NCBI GenBank assembly: GCA_017543445.1
Contig: JAFYGB010000044.1
Coordinates: forward strand, 1 to 36,585
Length of the DNA stretch: 36,585 nt
Reading direction: 5' to 3'
From: Lachnospiraceae bacterium
Lineage (GTDB): Bacteria; Bacillota; Clostridia; Lachnospirales; Lachnospiraceae
Part shown: one piece after another, positions 14,681 through 22,609 of the stretch
How the letters are laid out: each line of letters starts with the position of its first letter
Numbering within the stretch: the stretch's first letter is position 1
Program-made: the position numbers and the translations under genes
Notes under the pieces: model-generated
What the model saw: the letters and a program-made list of their open reading frames with translations, nothing else
Databases searched by the model: none
What the model was told of the DNA's origin: nothing

Positions 14681-16237
14681 ATGGCTATACCCTTATTTGG
14701 ATTTGGCGGGGGACTGCAGGATGCTATGTGCGGCGGTTACTCAAGCCATGAGACGGGGACGAAATCCCTGCTAGGCAAGGTCAGCGGCCTGAAGACATTT
14801 TCGCTGAACTACGCGACGGAGAAAATGAAGGTCAGTTTGACGGCGGATCTCGACACGGGCGAGGCTTCTTCGGGCGTCAGCGTGCAGGGTTATTATGGAG
14901 ATACCGCGCAATCCGGTTGTGCGCGTACCCTGACGGAAGATGAGAAAAAGCGCCTGGAAGAGGCGGTTTTCGCCGGGAAGATCCTGGATTTCAACGGGTT
15001 TAGTGTCATGGTGAACGGCCTGCCGCTGATCGAGGATTGCTCGCTGTTCATGACATTTGCCGAGGGGGGAGAGTATGGACTGAGCTTCAACGGAGCGCGT
15101 GGTCCGGGCGGCTTCCGCGAGGAACTGGTGAAACTGTTCCCGGTCATCTTCGACATCGCACGCTACGAGCCCGGAAAGGGGCGTCCGTCGATGCCGCCGA
15201 TGAACCAGGTCCTGGGTGTCCATAAATTTGAATTTGAAGATGGTAAGAAACGCGGGACATTGACCGTGAACATTGAAACGCTGTGCAAACGCGAAGGCGT
15301 GGAAGGACATGGGGAACTGTTCTCCGAGGGCGACTTCGGAAAGAAGCATTTTCGGATCTCAGCCTCACCGGTCGTTTCCGGCGATGGCAGGTACGATTTA
15401 TATCTGGTTCACGAGTATGAGGACTCGGTCGGTGTAACGCCGGATAACTGGAAGTTTGCCGCGATGTTGGAGATGAACTATCGGGGCGATATCTCGTGCG
15501 AGGCGTTCTCCGCCATGCCGGACCTGAAGGATCGAAAGAAGGTTTTCGAGACCGAGAAGCAGGAGAAACTGTCGTCGGCGTTCCTCTACAGTGCGTCCGG
15601 CGATGCGTATAAGACGGTCTGCCTGTATCGCGACGACCGGGAAAGCACTGATTATTTCCTGCGCGCGGGCCAGTACGACCCGGCGAGCGGACGGTTTTTC
15701 TACTCGGTGTATAAGGTAGATCCGGAGTGCCTGAAGAATGTCGAAACCTTAGCACTTACGATGCCGGATCCGTGGCAGTATCGGGAGTATTTCGAGCTGG
15801 GTTCGGAAATGCCGATGAAGAGCCAGAACTGGCTGCAGCTCAATTTCCGCTACGGTCGTTCCATGATCATTTCGGTCGAGGCGATCTGTGCGGCGGCCGA
15901 GCGGCTGAAGGTCGAGGAGATAAAGGAAGCACATGTGCTTCTGTTCCAACAGATGTGTCAGGCGCTGGAGCAGCTGGCGCGGCCGGAGGATATCCTAAAG
16001 CAGGGCGCATGCCCGTCCCGTCGCGAGGTCGTGGAATACATCACCGTGACCGGTGACACCGGGTGTCATTGCGTGGCACGACCGGACGCCTCCGAGATCC
16101 ATATCAGCGGACCGTTCATTAACCGCCACAAAGCGCTTTTGATGAAGCGGGAAATGGATGTCGCGCCGGGTGGCGAGATGACGCCGAAACAGCTGATGGA
16201 AGCATTGATGGAGCCTTCGGTGTACAACCGGGCTTGA
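14681..16237 (+). CDS. hypothetical protein of unknown family (518 aa)
   Basis: A soluble, beta-rich protein starting MAIPLFGFGGGLQDAMCGGY. The middle part has long alternating strands (GKKHFRISASPVVSGDGRYDL, KFAAMLEMNYRGDISCEAF); the last third is helical (RLKVEEIKEAHVLLFQQMCQ) and ends with MTPKQLMEALMEPS. No signal peptide, membrane segment or catalytic motif is visible. I do not recognise the family. ATG 14681 has GAGGAAGGA directly upstream; the open frame from 14546 would overlap the MBL gene and read through the terminator hairpin. It is followed 18 bases later by the SIMPL gene. Confidence 0.7.
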   Translation: MAIPLFGFGGGLQDAMCGGYSSHETGTKSLLGKVSGLKTFSLNYATEKMKVSLTADLDTGEASSGVSVQGYYGDTAQSGCARTLTEDEKKRLEEAVFAGKILDFNGFSVMVNGLPLIEDCSLFMTFAEGGEYGLSFNGARGPGGFREELVKLFPVIFDIARYEPGKGRPSMPPMNQVLGVHKFEFEDGKKRGTLTVNIETLCKREGVEGHGELFSEGDFGKKHFRISASPVVSGDGRYDLYLVHEYEDSVGVTPDNWKFAAMLEMNYRGDISCEAFSAMPDLKDRKKVFETEKQEKLSSAFLYSASGDAYKTVCLYRDDRESTDYFLRAGQYDPASGRFFYSVYKVDPECLKNVETLALTMPDPWQYREYFELGSEMPMKSQNWLQLNFRYGRSMIISVEAICAAAERLKVEEIKEAHVLLFQQMCQALEQLARPEDILKQGACPSRREVVEYITVTGDTGCHCVARPDASEIHISGPFINRHKALLMKREMDVAPGGEMTPKQLMEALMEPSVYNRA

Positions 16238-16255
16238 AGATAAGGAGAAACAAAG

Positions 16256-16930
16256 ATGAGTAATGAAAAATTGATCAAGTTAACGGGCGTCGGTAAGGTT
16301 TCCCTGCCGCCGGACCAGACCACCGTATTTATGGAACTTACGGATCGCAACAAGGATTACGCAAAGGTCGTCGAGGCGAGCACGAAGCACACCGGTGAGA
16401 TGAAGGATGCCCTCGAGAAGATCGGCATTAGCCGCGATTCGATCAAGACGCTTTCGTTCCGCGTGGACGTTGAGACGGAGAACTACCAGGATGAGGACCA
16501 TCGCTGGCGCGAGCGGTTCGTCGGCTATCGGGCGGAGCATTCCGCGAAGTTCGATTTCGGCGTGGACAATGAACTCCTGGGCGCTGCGATGACGGTACTG
16601 GCGAAGATGCCGTTCAAGCCGACGTTCAGTGTATCCTACTCCGTGAAGGATGTGGAGAAGGCGCGCAAGACGCTTTTGGAGAACGCAGTAAAGGATGCGA
16701 AAAACAAAGCGCACATCCTGGCGAAGGCTGCGGGCGCGAAGCTCGGAACGGTCGCACGGATCATTTACGGCGACGGCATACATGACTTTACGATGGAAGC
16801 GGTGCCGCGGATGGCGATGAACGACGGCGTTATGCTTAAGGCCACCGGAGCGATGAAGGTGGACATTAACCCCGATGACATCACGGAAGAAGAGAGAGTG
16901 AACGTGTTCTACGAGCTGATCGTTGACTGA
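16256..16930 (+). CDS. SIMPL domain (DUF541) protein
   Basis: Opens with KLTGVGKVSLPPDQTTVFME, the SIMPL/DUF541 start, then LEKIGISRDSIKTLSFRVDV, FVGYRAEHSAKFDF, ARKTLLENAVKDAKNKAHIL and a C-terminal AMKVDINPDDITEEERVNVFYEL. The family averages 220-240 residues and its members form oligomers. Many members are periplasmic or secreted, but this one has no signal peptide and is probably cytoplasmic. Function unknown. AAGGAGA lies upstream of ATG 16256, and the gene follows the 518-residue gene closely. Confidence 0.88.
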   Translation: MSNEKLIKLTGVGKVSLPPDQTTVFMELTDRNKDYAKVVEASTKHTGEMKDALEKIGISRDSIKTLSFRVDVETENYQDEDHRWRERFVGYRAEHSAKFDFGVDNELLGAAMTVLAKMPFKPTFSVSYSVKDVEKARKTLLENAVKDAKNKAHILAKAAGAKLGTVARIIYGDGIHDFTMEAVPRMAMNDGVMLKATGAMKVDINPDDITEEERVNVFYELIVD

Positions 16931-16981
16931 AAAAAGTAATATTTCTGTCTGAAATACGTAAAGAACAAGCCTGTTTTTTGC

Positions 16982-17010
16982 TTGATATTTCGACTTTTCT
17001 ATGCTATGAT
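16982..17010 (+). promoter_or_regulatory. extended -10 promoter of the SPFH gene
   Basis: TTGATA (16982-16987), a 17-base spacer and TATGAT (17005-17010) preceded by TGC, giving an extended -10. A leader of about 90 bases with GTAATT...AATTAC symmetry follows. A strong promoter fits the highly biased codons of the gene. Confidence 0.8.
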
Positions 17011-17104
17011 ACGAGCAGAGTGGTAATTGTGCTCGGGAAGGGTTACAAATTACGAGTGAGTAATCCGGAAATACTATGACATTCTCGAAAGGAGATAAGA
17101 AACT

Positions 17105-18487
17105 ATGGGATTGATTTCAACAGTAACAGGTGCAGTGACAGGAGCCGTTGGAACCGTACTGGGCGCTGGTGCAGGCGCACTCGGTGGTGTATTGGCTGAT
17201 CAGTGGAAAGAGTACTTCTACTGCGAGGCTATTCCGAATGATATTTTGGTTACCAAGGGCGAGAAGAGAACCGGTGGTCGTTCCGTTAATAAGAAGGGTA
17301 GCGACAACATCATTTCGAACGGTTCTGTTATCGCAGTTGCTGACGGTCAGTGTATGATCATCGTTGAGCAGGGTAAGATCGTTGAGGTCTGCGCTGAGCC
17401 CGGTGAGTTCATTTATGATACTTCTACAGAGCCTAGCATTTTCGCAGGCAGCCTCGGATCTTCGATCCTGGCGACCTTCCAGGCGATCGGCCGCAGATTT
17501 ACCTTCGGCGGTGACACCGGTAAGGATCAGAGAGTTTATTACTTCAATACGAAGGAGATCCTGGATAATAAGTTCGGTACCAACAACCCGATCGATTTCC
17601 GCGTAGTTGACTCGAAGGTCGGCTTCGATATGGATGTTTCCCTGCGTATCAATGGTTCCTACACATTTAAGGTAGTTAACCCGCTTCTGTTCTATGCGAA
17701 CGTTTGCGGTAACGTTGAGACCGCTTACAACAAGAGCCTTCTGACAAATCAGATGCGTACAGAGTTCGTAGATGCTTTGGCACCTGCTCTGTCCCGCGTT
17801 TCCGATCTGGAGATCCGTCCTTCGAAGCTGCCTCAGTACACGAATCAGTTGAAGGATGCCATCAACATCGAGCTTGCTAAGACTTGGACCGAGACCCGTG
17901 GTATCGCTGTCGAGAATATCGCTATGAATCCTCCGACACTTACCGAGGAAGATAAGCAGAAATTGCAGAATGCTCAGGAAGCAGCTGTTTATTCGAACCC
18001 GCTCCTTGCAGCAGGTGCGATCGCCGGTGGCCAGGCTCAGGCATGGCGCAACATGGACGGCGCTTCTCCTTCCAACATGATGGTTATGAGCGGTATTGCC
18101 GGTGGCATGAGCCCCAACTCTCTGTTTGAGACCGCAGCTGCCCAGGGCGCTAAGATGCCCGCTCAGACAGCTCAGCCCGCTGCACCCGCAGCTGCTGCAG
18201 CTCCTGCAGCTGACAGCTGGACCTGCTCGAAGTGCAATACGGTAAATACCGGTAAGTTCTGCGTAGAGTGTGGCGAGAAGAAGCCTGAACCCGTTGCAGG
18301 ATGGACCTGCCCGGATTGCAATACCGTAAACCAGGGCAAATTCTGCACGAACTGCGGCACAAAGAAGCCGGCAGGCGCACCACTTTATAAGTGCGACAAG
18401 TGCGGCTGGATGCCCGAGGATCCTAAGAATCCTCCGAAGTTCTGCCCTCAGTGCGGCGACCCGTTTGATGATAAAGATATCCAGTAA
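17105..18487 (+). CDS. SPFH-domain protein with three C-terminal zinc ribbons (YdjI-like)
   Basis: A Gly/Ala-rich N-terminus (GAVGTVLGAGAGALGGVLAD) may insert in or bind the membrane. An SPFH-like region follows (DQWKEYFYCEAIPNDILVTK, SNGSVIAVADGQCMIIVEQG, VYYFNTKEI, DMDVSLRINGSYTFKVVNP). An Ala/Pro linker leads to three zinc ribbons: WTCSKCNTVNTGKFCVECG, WTCPDCNTVNQGKFCTNCG and a third with YKCDKCGW and FCPQCGDPF. This matches the YdjI/virion-core-like SPFH family; in Bacillus, YdjI works with PspA and YdjGH in membrane-stress responses. Codons are richer in T-ending GTT/GCT than in neighbours, suggesting high expression. AAAGGAGAT precedes ATG 17105. Confidence 0.88.
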   Translation: MGLISTVTGAVTGAVGTVLGAGAGALGGVLADQWKEYFYCEAIPNDILVTKGEKRTGGRSVNKKGSDNIISNGSVIAVADGQCMIIVEQGKIVEVCAEPGEFIYDTSTEPSIFAGSLGSSILATFQAIGRRFTFGGDTGKDQRVYYFNTKEILDNKFGTNNPIDFRVVDSKVGFDMDVSLRINGSYTFKVVNPLLFYANVCGNVETAYNKSLLTNQMRTEFVDALAPALSRVSDLEIRPSKLPQYTNQLKDAINIELAKTWTETRGIAVENIAMNPPTLTEEDKQKLQNAQEAAVYSNPLLAAGAIAGGQAQAWRNMDGASPSNMMVMSGIAGGMSPNSLFETAAAQGAKMPAQTAQPAAPAAAAAPAADSWTCSKCNTVNTGKFCVECGEKKPEPVAGWTCPDCNTVNQGKFCTNCGTKKPAGAPLYKCDKCGWMPEDPKNPPKFCPQCGDPFDDKDIQ

Positions 18488-18517
18488 TTCATTTACCGGT
18501 TTATAATTGTCAATTGC

Positions 18518-18562
18518 AAACCTGTCGGGCCAGGCTTTATGTCCGGCCCGGCAGGTTTTGTG
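18518..18562 (+). terminator. intrinsic terminator after the SPFH gene
   Basis: Thirteen-base stem AACCTGTCGGGCC / GGCCCGGCAGGTT (18519-18531 with 18545-18557, one G-T pair) followed by TTTG. The T tract is short but the stem is very stable. Confidence 0.75.
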
Positions 18563-18586
18563 TCTATCAGGGGTTAGAAAAAGCAC

Positions 18587-18608
18587 GTGGAAGGCACAAG
18601 CCTCCCAC
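18587..18608 (+). other. hairpin just upstream of the YdjG-like gene
   Basis: GTGGAAGGC (18587-18595) and GCCTCCCAC (18600-18608) form a nine-base stem with one mismatch and a four-base loop, ending a few bases before the AGAAAGGG ribosome binding site. It may stabilise a processed message or affect translation. Confidence 0.4.
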
Positions 18609-18623
18609 AAGAAAGGGTGAAAT

Positions 18624-19931
18624 ATGGCAAATCTGCTCGAGTACAAATGTCCGTGCTGCGGCGGCTCGCTGGAGTTTAACGCTCAAGCGCAGAAGATGGC
18701 TTGTCCGTATTGCGGAAATGAATTTGATATGGCCACGTTGGCTTCTTACGATGAAGCATTGACCTCATCGGGAGCTGAGGACCAGATGAACTGGCAGAGC
18801 GAGACCGACGACAACTGGACGGCGGATGAAGTATCCGGTATGGTCACGTATACCTGTAAGTCGTGCGGCGGTGAGATCGTCGGCGATCAGACACTGGGTG
18901 CATCCAGCTGTCCGTTCTGCGGAAACCCGGTCGTTATGACGGGACAGTTCGCCGGCGCGTTGCGTCCGGACATCGTTATCCCGTTCAAACTGGATAAGGA
19001 AGCCGCAAAGGCCGGACTGGAGAAACACTTAGAGGGTAAGAAGCTCCTGCCTAAAGTATTTAAGAGTCAAAATCACATCGACGAGATCAAGGGCGTTTAC
19101 ATTCCGTTCTGGCTCTTCGACACCGATACGAGCGCGAATATCCGCTATAAGGCGACGAAGGAAAGAACCTGGAGCGACGCGGATTACAATTACACCGAGA
19201 CGGAGTACTATTCGGTAATGCGTAGCGGTACACTTGATTTCGATGACGTTCCGGTGGACGGATCGTCGAATATCGACAATAAGTTAATGGAGTCCATCGA
19301 GCCGTTCGATACTTCCGAGGCTGTGGATTTCCAGACCGCGTACCTGTCTGGTTATTTCGCCAACAAGTACGACGAGACCGCGGAGGATTGCATTCCGATC
19401 GCGAACGAGCGTATTAAGAAGAGTACGCGCGACACATTCCGTGAAACGGTCAAGGGTTACCATTCGGTATCCGAGGAAGCTTGCAGTATCAGTTTCCACA
19501 ATGCCCGTTCCAGATACGCGTTATATCCGGCATGGCTTCTGTCCACCACGTGGAGCGGCCAGAATTTCCTGTTTGCCATGAATGGTCAGACCGGTAAGTT
19601 CGTCGGAAACCTTCCGACGGATAAGGGCGCATACTGGAAGTATTACGGCATCGGCGCCGGTGTTTCGGCAGCGATTTTTAATTTGATCGCATGGATCGCG
19701 GCAGGCGCGAATTTCGGTGCTTCACACATTATTATCGCTGTGATCGCGGCGCTTCTGGTCGGTTTCCTTCCGGTCGGCGTCATGAAGAGCGGTATGACTA
19801 CGGTTCGCCATAAGACGGAGGCGCAGAACTACATCAAGAAAGATAGTCTGAACCTGACCGTAGCAGAGGACCTGTATCTCTACAAGAATGTTGAGAAACG
19901 CGCGAAACCAAAGCCCGCGCAGAATTCATAA
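18624..19931 (+). CDS. double zinc-ribbon membrane protein (YdjG-like)
   Basis: Two N-terminal zinc ribbons (CPCC at 9-12 with CPYC at 27-30; then YTCKSCGGEI with SSCPFCGNP) precede a beta-rich domain containing IKGVYIPFWLFDTDT. Two membrane helices lie near the C-terminus (GAGVSAAIFNLIAWIAAGA and IIIAVIAALLVGFLPVGVM). This is the architecture of Bacillus YdjG, a membrane partner of the SPFH protein YdjI. AAAGGGTG precedes ATG 18624. Its position directly after the YdjI-like gene supports a joint role at the membrane (inference from context). Confidence 0.82.
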   Translation: MANLLEYKCPCCGGSLEFNAQAQKMACPYCGNEFDMATLASYDEALTSSGAEDQMNWQSETDDNWTADEVSGMVTYTCKSCGGEIVGDQTLGASSCPFCGNPVVMTGQFAGALRPDIVIPFKLDKEAAKAGLEKHLEGKKLLPKVFKSQNHIDEIKGVYIPFWLFDTDTSANIRYKATKERTWSDADYNYTETEYYSVMRSGTLDFDDVPVDGSSNIDNKLMESIEPFDTSEAVDFQTAYLSGYFANKYDETAEDCIPIANERIKKSTRDTFRETVKGYHSVSEEACSISFHNARSRYALYPAWLLSTTWSGQNFLFAMNGQTGKFVGNLPTDKGAYWKYYGIGAGVSAAIFNLIAWIAAGANFGASHIIIAVIAALLVGFLPVGVMKSGMTTVRHKTEAQNYIKKDSLNLTVAEDLYLYKNVEKRAKPKPAQNS

Positions 19932-19978
19932 GGGTCGCTATGCGGCCTACCTTGCAGATACTTAGGAGGTATTGAGAA

Positions 19979-20596
19979 ATGGGATTATTTGACAGCATTA
20001 AGAACATCATTAAGTCGGACGTTAAGCATGCAGTAAATCAGACCGCAAACAACGCGGCGAATAACGCGGTAAATGCGGCACATCAGGCGGCGAAGAGCGC
20101 ATCGCAGAAGAAGGAGACATTTTCCTTCCAGGCGGTTCCGAAGAGTGTTGAGGAGCTGAAGGCATTGCCCGAGGCAGACCTTTCGACACCGTTTAAGACC
20201 GCAGCGCTGACTATGCTCGTTCTGATGAATTACAAGAATGACGTGCAGGCGACTTTGGATATGTTGAACTTCCTGAAAGGACCGGAGCCGCTTCCTGAGA
20301 AGGAGATCCAGTTCCTGAAGGACCGTCTGGTCGGCAAGGAGTACGTTCCCGCTTCGTTCTTTGCGGGCGCTACGCCGGAGAATGATTATACGCCGTCCAT
20401 GCCGTTGACGATCACGGTTCACGATTACGCGTATTCTTACCAGAATGCAGGCTATACGATGTTGATGCTTCATTCGTCCGGCGCGGACGATGACCGCCAG
20501 ATCCAACTCCGCAGCAAAGGAGACCAATGGTTCTTGTGGCAGAATTTCGCGCTGTCCGATATGCGCATCCCCAAGTCCCAGGATAAGTGGGCGTAG
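19979..20596 (+). CDS. hypothetical protein (205 aa), DUF6935-like
   Basis: Begins MGLFDSIKNIIKSDVKHAVN followed by an Asn/Ala-rich amphipathic stretch (NNAANNAVNAAHQAAKSA), then a globular domain with FKTAALTMLVLMNYKNDVQA and KEIQFLKDRLVGKEYVPASF. The C-terminal half contains a beta region (ITVHDYAYSYQNAGYTMLML) and ends QFFLWQNF-like sequence. From memory it resembles the small Clostridia family DUF6935; I cannot confirm this. TTAGGAGGT precedes the ATG. It sits in the zinc-ribbon/SPFH cluster and is followed directly by a palindromic miniature element. Confidence 0.7.
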   Translation: MGLFDSIKNIIKSDVKHAVNQTANNAANNAVNAAHQAAKSASQKKETFSFQAVPKSVEELKALPEADLSTPFKTAALTMLVLMNYKNDVQATLDMLNFLKGPEPLPEKEIQFLKDRLVGKEYVPASFFAGATPENDYTPSMPLTITVHDYAYSYQNAGYTMLMLHSSGADDDRQIQLRSKGDQWFLWQNFALSDMRIPKSQDKWA

Positions 20597-20966
20597 AATG
20601 TGTCAACCGGGACGGTTCCATTTGACACATTTTAGGTTGTGAAAGGCTCCGGACCATGGATCTTGCGTTATATCCGCCTGCTCCCGGTCAGGTCGCTTCG
20701 CGGTGAAAAACAGTGCCGCGTTAACCGAGGTCGGATCTGAGGGGGCCCGCTTCGACAGAGGCCGTTTTCTTGATGAAAACGCCCTCAGCTCGCGCGAAAA
20801 GCGATCTCGGAAATCGCTTTTCTCCCCTCATCCGACTCGTTTCCCACGGCGTTTTTCATCCGCTCGTTCCAATGCCCGGTCGCAGGTGGATATAACGCAA
20901 TCCCTTGCCCCGAAGCCAGCCACAGACTGTGATGTGTCAAATGGAACCGTCCCCATTGACACATCG
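20597..20966. mobile_element. palindromic miniature element (MITE/REP-like), about 370 bp
   Basis: Each end carries a hairpin with stem TGTGTCAA/TTGACACA around a GGGACGGTTCC-type core (20597-20631 and 20931-20965); the right end is the near-exact inverse of the left. Further in, TTGCGTTATATCC at 20663-20675 is inverted at 20888-20900, placed symmetrically 66 bases from each end. Similar GCGG-TGAAAAAC and GTCGGAT words match inversely nearer the centre, and inner hairpins GTTTTC/GAAAAC and AAAAGCGAT/ATCGCTTTT fill the middle. No transposase is encoded, so it must be moved in trans. It begins one base after a stop codon, and its left hairpin may act as the terminator. Confidence 0.75.
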
Positions 20967-21036
20967 ATGCACCCGCGGGACTTGCGGATGCGCGGTTTGT
21001 GTAAGACGCGAAATTCTGTGAGGGCGGCGGAGAGAA

Positions 21037-21101
21037 AAGCTTCATTTGGAAGCTTCATTTGGAAGTTTCATTAGGAGGCTTCATTGGGAGGCTTTGTTGG
21101 G
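21037..21101. repeat. five 13-bp tandem repeats
   Basis: Units of the form AAGCTTCATTTGG: two identical, then three drifting copies (AAGTTTCATTAGG, AGGCTTCATTGGG, AGGCTTTGTTGGG), with no gaps. They lie in the leader of the 112-residue zinc-ribbon gene. Confidence 0.85.
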
Positions 21102-21142
21102 GAGATGTTTCTAGAGTTTTAGTTTTTAAGGAGGTAGTTGTC

Positions 21143-21481
21143 ATGGATGTTAAGAAGGTTTCAGAGGATATTACTGAGAAGGTTTCGGCTGCGGGTGCGA
21201 AGGCTGAGGAGAAGATCCGTAGTGCGGCTGAGAAGGTTGGCGAGAAGCAGGGTGCGCCGAAGTGTTGCCCGAACTGTGGTTCCGCGAACTGGCATTTGGT
21301 TGAGACCGATACGAATAAGTTTTCTTTAGGTAAGGCGTTCCTGGGAACGGTATTTTTGGGACCGCTCGGACTGGGCGTTGGTGCGCTCGGTAAGCAGAAG
21401 GAGCGTTGGTTCTGCAGTGATTGCAAGTACAATGCAGAGTACTCCAAGTTGAACGCGAATTTCACAGACCTGAGTCTGTAA
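21143..21481 (+). CDS. small zinc-ribbon protein (112 aa)
   Basis: An amphipathic, charged helix (VSEDITEKVSAAGAKAEEKI, resembling LEA/YtxH-type helices) is followed by CCPNCGSANW, a hydrophobic Gly-rich segment (LGKAFLGTVFLGPLGLGVGA) that may contact the membrane, and WFCSDCKYNAEY. The two CxxC pairs form one zinc ribbon split by the hydrophobic loop. ATG 21143 has AAGGAGGT at 21128-21135. Function unknown; it fits the zinc-ribbon theme of the preceding cluster. Confidence 0.72.
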   Translation: MDVKKVSEDITEKVSAAGAKAEEKIRSAAEKVGEKQGAPKCCPNCGSANWHLVETDTNKFSLGKAFLGTVFLGPLGLGVGALGKQKERWFCSDCKYNAEYSKLNANFTDLSL

Positions 21482-21512
21482 TTGAGGAAAAAATAATCCT
21501 CGATGATTTTTG

Positions 21513-21547
21513 TCGGGCCGCCGAGCGTTTGTAGTTCGGCGGCCCGA
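21513..21547 (+). terminator. intrinsic terminator
   Basis: Perfect twelve-base stem TCGGGCCGCCGA / TCGGCGGCCCGA (21513-21524 with 21536-21547), followed by TCGTGTTTT. Confidence 0.7.
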
Positions 21548-21608
21548 TCGTGTTTTGAGTGGGAAGATACAGGGCGAAATGCATTTGCCGTTGAAGAAAA
21601 TAAAGTGC

Positions 21609-21637
21609 TTGAATTATTCCATGGGATGCGATAAAAT
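21609..21637 (+). promoter_or_regulatory. promoter of the xylose isomerase remnant
   Basis: TTGAAT (21609-21614), a 17-base spacer and TAAAAT (21632-21637). The -10 box overlaps the left edge of a perfect palindrome, the usual layout of a repressor-controlled promoter. Confidence 0.7.
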
Positions 21638-21670
21638 TCTATCGGTTAGCATATGCTAACCGATAGAATT
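21635..21670. promoter_or_regulatory. perfect 36-bp palindrome, probable operator
   Basis: Half-site AATTCTATCGGTTAGCAT is followed by its exact reverse complement, centred between 21652 and 21653. The core GGTTAGCATATGCTAACC resembles xylose-repressor (ROK-family XylR) operators, which carry TTAG...CTAA arms. It sits over the -10 box and start region, before AAGGAGG. Assignment to XylR rests on gene context. Confidence 0.75.
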
Positions 21671-21686
21671 TCAAGGAGGCTTTACG

Positions 21687-22454
21687 ATGAGTGAGATATT
21701 CCAGAACATCCCCGTGATCCGGTACGAGGGACCTGACAGCACGAATCCGTTCGCGTTCAAATACTATGATCCGGAGCGGGTCGTAATGGGTAAGAAGATG
21801 AAAGATCAGCTGCCTTTCGCTATGGCTTGGTGGCATAATCTCTGCGCGAATGGCGTAGATATGTTCGGACGTGGAACCGCAGATAAGCGTTTCGGCGCGG
21901 CCGAAGAGGGAACGATGGAGCACGCGAAGGCAAAGGTAGATGCCGGCATCGAGTTCATGAAGAAACTCGGTATCGAGTACTATTGCTTCCACGATGTGGA
22001 CCTGGTTCCGGAGGCAGATGATATTAATGAGACCAACCGCAGACTCGACGAGATCGGCGACTATATCCTCGAGAAGACGAAGGGAACGAACATCAAATGT
22101 TTGTGGGGTACCGCGAACATGTTCAGCAACCCGCGTTTCATGAACGGCGCCGGCAGCACGAACGATGTAGATGTTTACTGCTTCGCTGCTGCTCAGGTAA
22201 AGAAGGCAATCGAGCTCACTGTAAAGCTCGGCGGTCGTGGTTATGTATTCTGGGGCGGCCGCATCGAAGGCTACACCGAGGAGAAGTACTCTAGCTTCGA
22301 CTCCGATCTGGGCAAGCGGATCCGCAAGGGCGAAACTACGCTCGCGGAACTCGCGGCGAGAGCGGCTCTGCTGAAGAGAGTCGACACACCGATTTCCGGT
22401 AAACAGGAATACCTTGAAGGTGTTCTTAACAATATAATCCTTTCGGGCAAATAA
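21687..22454 (+). pseudogene. xylA: xylose isomerase with large internal in-frame deletion
   Basis: Residues 1-192 are the normal start of xylose isomerase (FAMAWWHNLCANGVDMFGRG, YYCFHDVDLVPEADDINE with His102 and Asp105, LWGTANMFSNPRFMNGAGS, GYVFWGGR). At Arg192 the sequence jumps to what should be the C-terminus (IEGYTEEKYSSFDSDLGKRI ... SGKQEYLEGVLNNI). The 255-residue product lacks roughly 180 residues, including the metal-binding Glu, His and Asp ligands (normal length about 440). The join falls where WGGREGY and a C-terminal DGRIE.. motif share GR codons, suggesting short-homology deletion. It cannot isomerise xylose by the known mechanism, yet promoter, operator, ribosome binding site and frame are intact. 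An assembly artefact is the main alternative. Confidence 0.85.
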
Positions 22455-22512
22455 GGGAATGTTTCCCGAAGGGATGCCTGTTTACGTTTTTTAATTTATC
22501 CTTTCTGTTTTT

Positions 22513-22548
22513 ATCGACCTGCCGCCAACCCCGGCAGGTCGATTTTTT
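22513..22548 (+). terminator. strong intrinsic terminator after xylA remnant
   Basis: Perfect twelve-base stem ATCGACCTGCCG / CGGCAGGTCGAT (22513-22524 with 22532-22543) and T tract to 22548. Confidence 0.9.
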
Positions 22549-22574
22549 GAGTTTGAAGTTTCCGCCTTGATATC

Positions 22575-22603
22575 TTGACATCTTTTCATTTGCGTGTTAA
22601 GAT
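22575..22603 (+). promoter_or_regulatory. promoter of the T-box/trpB transcript
   Basis: TTGACA (22575-22580), a 17-base spacer and TAAGAT (22598-22603), immediately upstream of the T-box leader. Confidence 0.8.
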
Positions 22604-22609
22604 TAACAC

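Noticed and set aside
17117-18646. 509-residue minus-strand open frame opposite the SPFH gene
   Set aside because: It is the antisense of a well-supported gene, with Arg/Ile-rich composition, no ribosome binding site and no recognisable domain.
20703-21074. 123-residue + strand frame after the 205-residue gene
   Set aside because: Lies inside the palindromic element and adjacent repeats; no ribosome binding site or protein-like domain.
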